Of a stretch of 64,000 bases of DNA, positions 45,372 through 53,481 are shown piece by piece. Below the pieces are notes generated by a model. That model was given only the letters and a program-made list of their open reading frames with translations. It was not told the DNA's origin and made no database searches. The stretch is from contig ONEY01000007.1 in the NCBI GenBank assembly GCA_900316965.1, positions 1 to 64,000 on the forward strand. Direction: 5' to 3'. The number at the start of each line of letters is the position of its first letter. Positions within the stretch are counted from its first letter, which is position 1. This DNA is from an uncultured Bacteroidales bacterium. Lineage in GTDB: Bacteria > Bacteroidota > Bacteroidia > Bacteroidales > P3. The position numbers and the translations under genes are program-made.

Positions 45372-45479
45372 ATAGTTTAGAGGCATAGATCCTCAGTACG
45401 TCTTTATTATATTCTGGCTTTAATGTAAATGACATGAATGTTATTCTGTCATTGACACAACTTTTTTGTAATCAATAAA

Positions 45480-45515
45480 TCTCCACCACAAGTGCTATGG
45501 TGGGGATTATTTTGT
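45480..45515 (+). terminator. hairpin after the NlpC/P60-CapA gene
   Basis: TCTCCACCA pairs with TGGTGGGGA (one wobble) over a 9-nt loop, followed by TTATTTTG. Confidence 0.6.
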
Positions 45516-45556
45516 ACGAATAGTTTTTATTTCTTATGCGGAAGTCCTCAAAACCA

Positions 45557-46315
45557 TCAACCCTTAAACTCTCTCAGCTGGCATCTCTCTCCGTCAAACT
45601 CGGCAAAGTCTCTGTTCTCTATCCAGTTGCCTACATTGATGTATGTGGCGTTGCCTACCGGACGACTTACAGGGGTGTGTCGATGACCGAAAAGAAAATA
45701 GTCGTACGGCTTCTCTCCTTTGGCTATTGCTTGCTCTTGCTGGGCTTTGCAATACTGATAGATGGCCTCTTTCTCGTCGCCTAGATATCCGTTGTATTTG
45801 ACCTCGTGTCGTTTACGGCTGTTTCTCGACCACCTGTATGCTATAGGGAAGCCAATATTGGGGTGCACACCGGCAAAAAGCCACTGGTTCAGTGGACCTC
45901 TAAACACTCGTTTGAGTAGAAGATAACTGCGGTCTTGGTTACCCATGCCGTCACCGTGTCCTAGCAGGAACTTCTTGCCGTCGATAATCATTGTTTCAGG
46001 CTCTCGGTGCATAGTTACACCTATCTCTTTTTCCAGATAGTCGAACATCCACATGTCGTGGTTGCCAATAAAGAAATGCAGCTCTACACCTTTGTCGGCC
46101 ATTTCGGCTAGGGCTCCCAGCACTCGAACAAATCCTCGCGGCACAGCGTACTTGTAGGTGAACCAAAAGTCGAAAATGTCACCTAGCATGACAATGCGCG
46201 CTGCCTCGGGCTCTATGGCACGTAGCCAGTTCACCAGTTCTTTCTCTCTCATGTGGCTGTCGGCGCCACTGCCCAGATGGGCGTCGGTGATGAAAAAGGT
46301 TTTTGCTCTTGCCAT
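45557..46315 (-). CDS. lpxH: UDP-2,3-diacylglucosamine hydrolase LpxH
   Basis: A 252-residue metallophosphoesterase of lipid A synthesis, forming lipid X from UDP-2,3-diacylglucosamine. The motif set is complete: Asp11/His13 (TDAHLG), Asp46 (GDIFDFW), Asn85/His86 (GNHD), GHGDG and FGHRHTP. LpxH-type spacing and length fit. The gene follows the lipoprotein gene by 24 bp in a minus-strand run with aroC. Confidence 0.92.
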   Translation of the reverse strand: MARAKTFFITDAHLGSGADSHMREKELVNWLRAIEPEAARIVMLGDIFDFWFTYKYAVPRGFVRVLGALAEMADKGVELHFFIGNHDMWMFDYLEKEIGVTMHREPETMIIDGKKFLLGHGDGMGNQDRSYLLLKRVFRGPLNQWLFAGVHPNIGFPIAYRWSRNSRKRHEVKYNGYLGDEKEAIYQYCKAQQEQAIAKGEKPYDYFLFGHRHTPVSRPVGNATYINVGNWIENRDFAEFDGERCQLREFKG

Positions 46316-46339
46316 CGCTGTGGGTAGCTATAAGGTGTT

Positions 46340-47167
46340 TTATTCCACTATTATTCGTTGGCTCTCTTGTTGCTGTTGGGCGGCAAGCATTCGGGCGCTC
46401 CTGGCTCGTTCCACTCGTGTGCGGTAGTTTAATGTGTGGGGATTGTCGCCGCACTTCTCGTTTAGCCCTTCCAACACATTTTCAAACATCTCAAAGTCTT
46501 GCTCGGCATAGAATACTCTCATTATGTGGTTGAAGGGTGCGTCAATGGCATAGAGCGTGCTCAGCGAACCATAATTGTCATCTATAAAGTTGCTCAGCAT
46601 AAGGTATATCGTCTGCCTTTCGGCGACAAAGAGCGAGTCGGTCTTCGTGTGCTCTCTCTCATACTCCTCGGGACTTAAGGTCTCTTTATTCCTCTTGTCT
46701 TGCTGTGCTATGTCGGCTATAGCCAAATTGGCTTGGTTCACATAATCGTTGATTTGCCACATAAGCTGCGACTCTGGCGACCCTTTCACTTGGTATTTGG
46801 TGTGGAGTTCGTTGGCGTCGCCTACCACCTCTATCTTTTCTCCGTCTTGGGGCAGCAGCACTATGTAGTCGTACTCACTGCAGTGCAAGTCGAAAAAGGT
46901 CTGGTAGGTCATAGATCCTTTGTATTTGAAATTGCCGTTCTTGTCACACTTCACCGAGTCGAGGAATTTCTCTCCCTCCGAGGGGGTCATTTCGGCGATG
47001 TATAGCATGCGGTTGGCTGCGTTCTCAAGCCGTCCTTCTATGCTGAAGCTCATGCTGCCTTTGTCTTTCTTTCCGCCACATCCAGTCAGCGCTGCCGTAA
47101 GTATGAGTAGTGTTAGTGCGACAATGTTGCGGCTATATTGTCTTCTCTTTGTTGTCATGATTGCCAT
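46340..47167 (-). CDS. DUF4369-type lipoprotein
   Basis: A 275-residue lipoprotein (lipobox LTGC near 27-30); a second ATG (M4, 47158) is an equally good start. The mature N-terminal domain (FSIEGRLENAANRMLYIAEM) is DUF4369, a beta domain usually fused to an AhpC/TSA thioredoxin domain. Here the thioredoxin part is absent. The rest is helical, ending in a Gln/Arg-rich stretch (RMLAAQQQQESQRIIVE). Role unknown, probably in the envelope. Confidence 0.7.
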   Translation of the reverse strand: MAIMTTKRRQYSRNIVALTLLILTAALTGCGGKKDKGSMSFSIEGRLENAANRMLYIAEMTPSEGEKFLDSVKCDKNGNFKYKGSMTYQTFFDLHCSEYDYIVLLPQDGEKIEVVGDANELHTKYQVKGSPESQLMWQINDYVNQANLAIADIAQQDKRNKETLSPEEYEREHTKTDSLFVAERQTIYLMLSNFIDDNYGSLSTLYAIDAPFNHIMRVFYAEQDFEMFENVLEGLNEKCGDNPHTLNYRTRVERARSARMLAAQQQQESQRIIVE

Positions 47168-47207
47168 GTGTGTTTCTTGGTTCTTGTTGGTTTCTATCGT
47201 CTGTTTT

Positions 47208-48140
47208 CTATACCAGGTAGTCGGCTATTGTCATCGCTGCCATCGCCTCTACCACCACTATGGTGCGGGGCAAGTGGTTGCTATCGTGGCGCCCTTGGGG
47301 TTCCCATATCCGCACTTGACCTTGACGGTCAATACATTCCGTGGCTTGTCCTATGGTCACTACAGGGTGGAAGGCAACACGAAACTCTATTGGCATCCCG
47401 TTGCTTATGCCGCCTTGTATGCCGCCGCAGTGGTTGCTCTCTGTCGCCATCGTGCCGTCGCCTCGCCATTTGTCGCGATATTGGCTCCCTGTCATCCTGG
47501 CAGCTGCAAATCCAGCACCCATCTCAAATCCTATGGCCGACGGTATGCTCATCATCGCCGCCGCCAGGTGGGCGTTGAGTTTGTTAAACACGGGGTCGCC
47601 TATACCAGCCTTGACGCCTTCAATAGTGCATGTTATCACTCCTCCTGAACTGTCGTCGCTTGGGGTGGATATGCTTTCGGCTATTGCGGCGTGCACACTT
47701 ATACCTTTGTCGGCCAGCACCATTTTTGCTATCGCTCCTGCTGCTACCCGCGCCGCCGTTTCACGTCCTGACGCCCTTCCGCCTCCTCGATGGTCTCGTC
47801 GACCATAGCGTGCCTCGTAGGTGTAGTCAGCGTGTCCGGGTCGGTAAAGCTCCTTGAGGGTGTCGTAATCGTCGCTTCTGGCGTCGTTGTTGGCTATCTT
47901 GAAGGCTATGGGGGTGCCAAGTGTGTACCCCTCGTGAATGCCCGACAGTATCTCTACCGTGTCGGCCTCGTGCCTTGTAGTGCTTCGTGCACCTTCGTGC
48001 CGACGGGCCATTTCGTGCGCCATCATCTCGGCGTCGTAGGCCAATCCCGCCGGACAGCCGTCAATAACACCACCTATGGCGACTCCGTGCGATTCACCAT
48101 AGGTGGTTACTTTGTATTTGCTGCCGAATGTGTTCGACAT
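47208..48140 (-). CDS. aroC: chorismate synthase, short form
   Basis: A 310-residue chorismate synthase, the last step of the shikimate pathway, using reduced FMN. The signature RYKVTTYGESHG-type start (here YKVTTYGESHGVAIGG), the RPGHADYTYE motif, HRGGGRASGRETAARVAAG and GRHDSNHLPRTI are all intact. Compared with the usual ~355-360 residues, about 37 are missing near residues 154-165, between LADKGISVHAAIAES and GGVITC, and the C-terminal end is about 18 shorter. The frame is continuous. It probably still works, but this should be tested. Confidence 0.9.
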   Translation of the reverse strand: MSNTFGSKYKVTTYGESHGVAIGGVIDGCPAGLAYDAEMMAHEMARRHEGARSTTRHEADTVEILSGIHEGYTLGTPIAFKIANNDARSDDYDTLKELYRPGHADYTYEARYGRRDHRGGGRASGRETAARVAAGAIAKMVLADKGISVHAAIAESISTPSDDSSGGVITCTIEGVKAGIGDPVFNKLNAHLAAAMMSIPSAIGFEMGAGFAAARMTGSQYRDKWRGDGTMATESNHCGGIQGGISNGMPIEFRVAFHPVVTIGQATECIDRQGQVRIWEPQGRHDSNHLPRTIVVVEAMAAMTIADYLV

Positions 48141-48184
48141 GGTATGACTTTTCTTGGATCTCTCTTCTTTCGAGAAAAATCCGT

Positions 48185-49042
48185 TTATTGTATTATTTTT
48201 AGCAATTCCACCTCAAATATCAGTGTCGATCCAGGAGGTATGTCTCCGATGGGATTGTCACCATATCCTAGATTGGATGGAATATAGAAAATGTATTTCG
48301 AGCCTTCGCTCATCAGCTGCAAACCTTCTGTCCACCCTGCTATGACTTCGCTAACACCAAATTCCATAGGTTCTCCACGCTCCACGCTGCTGTCAAACAC
48401 TTTGCCGTTCAGTAGCTTGCCGGTGTAGTGTACTCTAACTCTGTTTTTGGCTGTGGGTCGCTTGCCGTCGCCTTCTTTGACAACCTTGTATTGCAACCCG
48501 CTCTTGGTGCTCTTCACCGATTTGTCGTTGGCGTTACGTTTCAAAAATTCGGTGCCTTCTTTCTTGTTCGTCTCCATCGAGGCCATCATCTCTTCGCGTT
48601 TTTTGCGCTCATTCTCCTCAAATTGGGCTTGGAAGCGACGCAGCAGCGGAGTCATCTGCGCACGGCTCCAGTTGTTGGTGCCATGCACTATGTCGAGCAA
48701 CGACTGAGCCACTACCTGCAGATTAATGCCCAGCTTTTGCTGCTGCCAGTTGTTGGCAAGGTCTTTGCCTATGGCATACGAGGCTGAGTCATTGAAGCTT
48801 GTCATCTTCACAGAGTTCTTTTTAAGCTCCTGCGTCAATGTCTGCTCGGTTTGGGCTAACTTCTTCTGCAGCTCATCGTTCTGCTGCTCCATCTTGTCAT
48901 AGGCGTCGGCTTTCTGTTTCAGATTGTAGTAGTAGTTTTCATCCATTACGGCTTTGCCTCTCTTCACCACGACGTCTGACGACTGTCCCATGACGACTAC
49001 TGCTGCCGCCAAAGCTATCACGGTTGTTACTATCTTTTTCAT
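48185..49042 (-). CDS. fkpA: FKBP-type peptidyl-prolyl isomerase
   Basis: A 285-residue exported isomerase. A signal peptide ends near VVMGQ. A helical FKBP_N dimerisation/chaperone domain (about 30-165, with coiled coil) is followed by an FKBP_C domain (about 180-285) with YKVVKEGDGKRP, VHYTGKLLNGKVFDSS and YGDNPIGDIPPGSTLIFEVEL. It helps fold envelope proteins. It precedes aroC by 44 bp on the minus strand. The gene symbol is by resemblance to FkpA/Mip proteins. Confidence 0.85.
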   Translation of the reverse strand: MKKIVTTVIALAAAVVVMGQSSDVVVKRGKAVMDENYYYNLKQKADAYDKMEQQNDELQKKLAQTEQTLTQELKKNSVKMTSFNDSASYAIGKDLANNWQQQKLGINLQVVAQSLLDIVHGTNNWSRAQMTPLLRRFQAQFEENERKKREEMMASMETNKKEGTEFLKRNANDKSVKSTKSGLQYKVVKEGDGKRPTAKNRVRVHYTGKLLNGKVFDSSVERGEPMEFGVSEVIAGWTEGLQLMSEGSKYIFYIPSNLGYGDNPIGDIPPGSTLIFEVELLKIIQ

Positions 49043-49079
49043 ATCATGTGTTTTGTGTGTCGTTATTGATAATTGTTTA

Positions 49080-49117
49080 AAAGACCTTAAGATCCGTAAT
49101 GGTTCTTAAGGTCTTTG
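49080..49117 (-). terminator. terminator after buk
   Basis: AAGACCTTAAGA pairs with TCTTAAGGTCTT across a 10-nt loop; on the minus strand four T follow. Confidence 0.8.
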
Positions 49118-49140
49118 TTGCTTGAGGCCTCGGCTTTCGA

Positions 49141-50232
49141 TTATTTGTATATCTTTGCCTTTGTGCCGTCGAGAATCTCTTTGCCGCAGATAGCAAGAGC
49201 CAACATCTCGTTCTCGCCTTTGTATACCTTTACAGGGGCTATCCACTCAATGCGTTTGGTAATCTCAGCCATCCAAGGTTTGCTGTAGGCAATACCTCCG
49301 GTGAGCAAAATGGCGTCGACTTTGCCGCATGTTACGGCAGCCAGACGGCTTATCTCGAGGGCTACCTGATAGCAGAAAGCGTCGACAAGCAGCTGGCATT
49401 TGGCGTCGCCGGCAAGGGCTTTCTTCTCAACTTCGTATGCGTCGTTTGTGCCAAGGTAAGCCACAAAACCGCCCTCTGCGGTAACCATCTTCTTAAGCTG
49501 GGCTTCGGTATATTTTCCACTGCATGCCACCTCGATAAGTTTGCTGGCATTGATGCTTCCGCAACGGGTAGGGGAGAAAGCTCCAAGACCGCAAAGTGCA
49601 CGGTTCACCTCCACTACACGTCCGTGATTGTGGATTCCTACGCTCACACCACCTCCCATGTGGGCAATGATGAGGTTAAGATCCTCATAGTGCTTGCCCA
49701 ACTCGCGGGCATAGAGCTTGGCGGTCATCTTCTGGTTCAGGCAATGCCAAATGACGCCCTCGTGCGACGGGTCAAGGTCAAAAACGGGGTGGCCGCTTAT
49801 CTTCGCAAAATCAGGACGCTCGTCAACAATGCCAGGGTCGCTGATATAGGCGTGTGCCAAACCAATCTCTCTTGCTATACTGTCCGATATCAATGCTCCC
49901 AGGTTGCAGGCATGCTTGCCCTGAATACCATCGTGGCACTCTTTTTTCATAAGGTCGTTGACCTCATAGGTTCCTGACTCGCAGGGACGTGTAAGTCCGC
50001 CTCGTCCCATAACTATAGCTATCTCGTCGGTTCCGACATTGTGTCGTTTCAACATGTCCAGAATAGCTCCTTTGCGATAGTCAAATTGGTCTGCTACTTC
50101 TTTGAATTTCTGAATTTCCTCAATGGGGTGACTCAGATTCTCGGTGAAAACTTCTGTCTCGCCTTCATAGATGGCGGCCTTGGTAGATGTGGCACCGGGG
50201 TTGATTACCAACGTGAATTTCTTTGTACTCAT
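49141..50232 (-). CDS. buk: butyrate kinase
   Basis: A 363-residue acetokinase-family enzyme making butyrate and ATP from butyryl phosphate. The N-terminal NPGATSTKAAIYEGE phosphate loop, the VMGRGGLTRPCESGTYEVND, HMGGGVSVG and GLGAFSPTRCGS motifs are the butyrate-kinase group rather than acetate kinase. Length is typical. No phosphotransbutyrylase gene lies beside it. It has its own -7 box and terminator. Branched-chain acyl phosphates may also be used. Confidence 0.93.
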   Translation of the reverse strand: MSTKKFTLVINPGATSTKAAIYEGETEVFTENLSHPIEEIQKFKEVADQFDYRKGAILDMLKRHNVGTDEIAIVMGRGGLTRPCESGTYEVNDLMKKECHDGIQGKHACNLGALISDSIAREIGLAHAYISDPGIVDERPDFAKISGHPVFDLDPSHEGVIWHCLNQKMTAKLYARELGKHYEDLNLIIAHMGGGVSVGIHNHGRVVEVNRALCGLGAFSPTRCGSINASKLIEVACSGKYTEAQLKKMVTAEGGFVAYLGTNDAYEVEKKALAGDAKCQLLVDAFCYQVALEISRLAAVTCGKVDAILLTGGIAYSKPWMAEITKRIEWIAPVKVYKGENEMLALAICGKEILDGTKAKIYK

Positions 50233-50778
50233 TATGTTATGTATTGTTTATTCTTTTTTTTCTTTGTGCAAAATTAATAATTTTTTTGATATCAATAGCA
50301 TTTTTTTTCAGTATTACTGCTCTATTTTTTTTCTGCTATTGTTGATAAATAACCTATCATCTCTGATAATCAGAATTATATATCTTGATAAATATTTGTT
50401 TTCGGGTTGCTTGTATGGCTTTTCAACTCTGTATCTTCTTAAAAGAGGACTATAATCTGTAACTCACAGCATTGTGTGTTTTTATACTGGTTTAGGATCG
50501 TTATTGTGGGTATCGTGCGGACTTTATTATAGCACCTCCTTTTTAGTACTTTTGGGGCAAGTTCACGAGTCAAACGCAATCGTTATTAACCTTAAACAAT
50601 CATCGTTCTTCGATGTTGAAAAGTACTCGATTCATTTCTGTTGTTTTTTTGACACTCAAATCCTGTCTATTCTCAAAACATATTGTCATTCAGTTGTTTC
50701 ATGTAACAATTTGTTCTTTTTAATCTTTTTAACATAATAAATATATGTTTTTTGAGTTAGTGTTCTAAAAAATAGACA
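50233..50778. other. divergent AT-rich region, no gene
   Basis: 546 bp between buk and mltD. It holds the buk -7 box. Short frames (for example around 50474-50737) have unconvincing composition, many Cys and Phe residues, and no family pattern. No tRNA or regulatory RNA was recognised. Confidence 0.55.
50269..50276 (-). promoter_or_regulatory. TAATTTTG -7 box for buk
   Basis: The minus-strand TAATTTTG lies 37 bp upstream of the buk ATG. Confidence 0.6.
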
Positions 50779-52290
50779 ATGGGTAAAATATTCCGTTTAT
50801 ACATAGTTTCTTCTTTTTTGTTATTTTTGTCGCTCGCTGTGTCTCCCTCGCTCATGGCACAAACTCCCAAACAAGGGGTTGACACTAGCTACTTTAATAA
50901 GATTGATGAGGCCAACTTCGACAGCCTTCTTCATTTCTTTTACATGCAGCAATACGCAAAACAAGCCTCTCGTCACCAGAGCCGACGCGCATCGCAATTG
51001 TATGCCGAATTTGACAATATCCCCGACTCGGTATTCATTCGCCGACTACAAAATCTTCACACGGTGGTGCCCCTGACCTACAACAACGAGGTGCGCGCTT
51101 TCATCAAGTCGTATGTCAGAATGATGAACCGTCGACTCGACGCTATGCTCTCACTCTCTGAATACTATTTCCCTCTCTTCGAGGAAACCCTCGACCGCTA
51201 CAATGTCCCCGAGGAAATGAAATATCTTACCATCGTCGAGTCGGCTCTCAACCCACAAGCCACCTCTCGTGCCGGCGCCGCGGGCCTTTGGCAGTTCATC
51301 TATAGCTCTGGCCGCAGCTACGACTTGGAAATAAGCTCTCTCGTCGACGAGCGCCGCGACCCCTACAAGTCGACTGTCGCCGCAGCCAGACTTCTTAGCG
51401 CTCTATATAAAATGTATGGCGATTGGCAGATGGCTATGGCTGCTTACAACTGTGGCCCCGGCAACGTCAACAAGGCTATAGCTCGCTCGGGCGGCAAACG
51501 TACCTTTTGGGAGATATACCCTTACCTCCCTCGCGAAACTCGCGGCTATGTCCCTAAATATATAGCGGCTACATATATCATGAACTATTACCACGAGCAT
51601 GGCATGACCGCCGGCCATTATGTGCTCCCTATTCAGGTTGATACCATACACCTCCACGACAATGTGCATATGGGTGTCGTTGAGCGCTTTACGGGCATCC
51701 CTCGCCAGCAACTGCGACAACTCAACCCTCAGTTCCGCACCGATGTGGTTCCGGCGGGGTCGCGCGTATACGCCATCTGTGTCCCTTCTCGCTATTTGTC
51801 AAAATTCCTCTCTAACGAGGACACTATCTATAAGGTCTCCAGAGATTCTGTCTCCGCACATGCTGTCGCCAACGTGGCTCAGTCAACGGTGGTATACCAC
51901 AAGGTAAGAAAGGGTGAGACTTGGAGCTCTATCGCTGCCAAATACGGCGTTTCGGTGTCTAACTTGCGCCGCTGGAACGGCAAAAGCCGCAAAAGCACTC
52001 TCAAGGTTGGCGCTCGTCTCAAAATCTATCAGCAAACGGCTACGACGGCAGCGCTCTCGCACTCTTCCGACTCAACCAAGGTTGAACCCCCATCGGCCAA
52101 TCCTCCCAAGGCTCAGCAGGCTAAAACTCCTGCCAAACAGGTCAACAAGAATGTCTACCACACCGTGAAAAAAGGCGAGAACTTGAGCTCTATAGCCAAA
52201 CGCTACGGCACCACTCCTCAACATATTCGCAAGCTCAACAATATGCGCAGCGATGCTATTCGCGCCGGTCAGCGTCTTAGGGTCAAATGA
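50779..52290 (+). CDS. mltD: membrane-bound lytic transglycosylase D with two LysM
   Basis: A 503-residue wall-cleaving enzyme. A signal peptide ends near LMAQ. A domain of about 100 residues precedes the SLT domain (about 135-290), with catalytic Glu154 in IVESALNP and the GAAGLWQFIYSSGRSY segment. Two C-terminal LysM domains bind glycan: about 373-415 (HKVRKGETWSSIAAKYGV) and 458-503 (HTVKKGENLSSIAKRYGT). MltD cleaves glycan strands with 1,6-anhydro ends. The FtsB-like gene follows 63 bp later. Confidence 0.93.
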   Translation: MGKIFRLYIVSSFLLFLSLAVSPSLMAQTPKQGVDTSYFNKIDEANFDSLLHFFYMQQYAKQASRHQSRRASQLYAEFDNIPDSVFIRRLQNLHTVVPLTYNNEVRAFIKSYVRMMNRRLDAMLSLSEYYFPLFEETLDRYNVPEEMKYLTIVESALNPQATSRAGAAGLWQFIYSSGRSYDLEISSLVDERRDPYKSTVAAARLLSALYKMYGDWQMAMAAYNCGPGNVNKAIARSGGKRTFWEIYPYLPRETRGYVPKYIAATYIMNYYHEHGMTAGHYVLPIQVDTIHLHDNVHMGVVERFTGIPRQQLRQLNPQFRTDVVPAGSRVYAICVPSRYLSKFLSNEDTIYKVSRDSVSAHAVANVAQSTVVYHKVRKGETWSSIAAKYGVSVSNLRRWNGKSRKSTLKVGARLKIYQQTATTAALSHSSDSTKVEPPSANPPKAQQAKTPAKQVNKNVYHTVKKGENLSSIAKRYGTTPQHIRKLNNMRSDAIRAGQRLRVK

Positions 52291-52353
52291 GAATTCTCTC
52301 AACCACCCCATACGATATCTCTTGTTTTCATAACATAATTAACAGCACATTAT

Positions 52354-52668
52354 ATGACTAAGTTCAAAGACACGCTTTTTTGGAAAATTATCAAGAACAA
52401 GTATTTCATTGCTGGCTTCGTGTTTTTACTTGTCATTCTGTTCCTCGACGAAAACAACCTCTTTGTCGTCCGCTCCCTACGCCACGACATCGCCGAGCTT
52501 AACCACACTCTCGACACCCTCCAGGAAGGCTATGTCAAAGATAGTTTGCAGGCACGTAGACTTATGTACAACATGGATTCTATAGAACGCTACGGCCGCG
52601 AAAACTACTACATGAAACGCGACGACGAAGACGTCTATGTCGTAAGTCGTGCTGCCGATGAGGATTGA
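52354..52668 (+). CDS. FtsB/DivIC-like septum formation protein
   Basis: A 104-residue bitopic protein. One transmembrane helix (about 18-35) is followed by a coiled-coil segment (VRSLRHDIAELNHTLDTLQEG) and the RYGRENYYMKRDDEDVYVV end typical of FtsB/DivIC. It belongs to the cell-division complex with FtsL and FtsQ. It lies between two wall enzymes in a plus-strand run. Confidence 0.87.
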   Translation: MTKFKDTLFWKIIKNKYFIAGFVFLLVILFLDENNLFVVRSLRHDIAELNHTLDTLQEGYVKDSLQARRLMYNMDSIERYGRENYYMKRDDEDVYVVSRAADED

Positions 52669-52695
52669 CGCCAACCACTATCAATATTTCTTGCC

Positions 52696-53325
52696 ATGAA
52701 ATTAAAAAGAATTATTCCTATTATCGCTGCCGCGACTCTGCTCTCGTTGTCTATGGCGTCGTGCGACGCGCTGAAGAGGTTCTTTAACACCGACCTCCAG
52801 GATGAGGACTATATCGTTGGCCAGCTCTACGCCGACGAGTTTGTCCAGGAAAAACCTCTGCGCCCCTCTGGCAACAACCGCCGCAACCCTAACAACAATA
52901 CACCTGGCCACTCTACGGGCATAGAACTCAACGACAAAGACAATCCTAAGCTCTATTCGGCTATCGACTCTTGGTACGGCACTCCTTATCTCTATGGCGG
53001 TTGCACAACCAGCGGCATCGACTGTTCTTGCTTTGTGGGTAAAATTTTTAAGTCGGTTTACGGCATTACTCTCAACCGCACCGCTAACGATATCCAGAAA
53101 AATATGGATAAATTCATCGGCCGCAACTCTTTGCGAGAGGGCGATGTATTGTTTTTTACCAATTCCAACGGCAAGGTGTCTCATGTGGCTATCTATCTAA
53201 AAGATGATATGTTTGTCCACTCTTCGACATCTAACGGCGTCTCTATCAGCTCGCTGGACAATAGCTATTGGAAAAAACACTTCTACAAAGGTGGCCGTCA
53301 CAATGGGGTGACCACTAAATATTAA
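52696..53325 (+). CDS. NlpC/P60 lipoprotein (Spr-like)
   Basis: A 209-residue lipoprotein (lipobox LSMASC, Cys23). After a Pro/Asn-rich linker the NlpC/P60 domain (about 85-200) has Cys110 (GIDCSCF), a His in SHVAIYL and a His in FVHSSTS, matching the Cys-His-His triad. Members of this kind trim cell-wall stem peptides during growth. It starts 27 bp after the FtsB-like gene and ends before a strong terminator. Confidence 0.9.
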   Translation: MKLKRIIPIIAAATLLSLSMASCDALKRFFNTDLQDEDYIVGQLYADEFVQEKPLRPSGNNRRNPNNNTPGHSTGIELNDKDNPKLYSAIDSWYGTPYLYGGCTTSGIDCSCFVGKIFKSVYGITLNRTANDIQKNMDKFIGRNSLREGDVLFFTNSNGKVSHVAIYLKDDMFVHSSTSNGVSISSLDNSYWKKHFYKGGRHNGVTTKY

Positions 53326-53395
53326 CCCCAATAATGCAACCTTGCTCCTTAGGGTTGCCAGCGCCATCATAAATCATAACGACTCGGGATACAAT

Positions 53396-53435
53396 AAAGA
53401 AGTTCGCGACGGAGTGCCGCGAACTTCTTTTCTTT
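53396..53435. terminator. bidirectional terminator between NlpC lipoprotein and gingipain-like genes
   Basis: A 13-bp perfect stem (AAAGAAGTTCGCG with CGCGAACTTCTTT) with a 9-nt loop. The core GTTCGCGAC...TGCCGCGAAC is almost the same as at 29691-29728. Confidence 0.93.
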
Positions 53436-53481
53436 TATCCTTTGCTAAGGGGGTGGGCTCGTCCTAATTATCTATAGGACT

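Noticed and set aside
47630..47700. Frameshift explaining the short aroC
   Set aside because: The frame is continuous across the gap and both flanks keep their motifs, so an in-frame deletion or natural short form fits better.
50474..50737. 87-codon frame upstream of mltD
   Set aside because: Cys/Phe-rich, no family pattern, inside an AT-rich divergent intergenic region.
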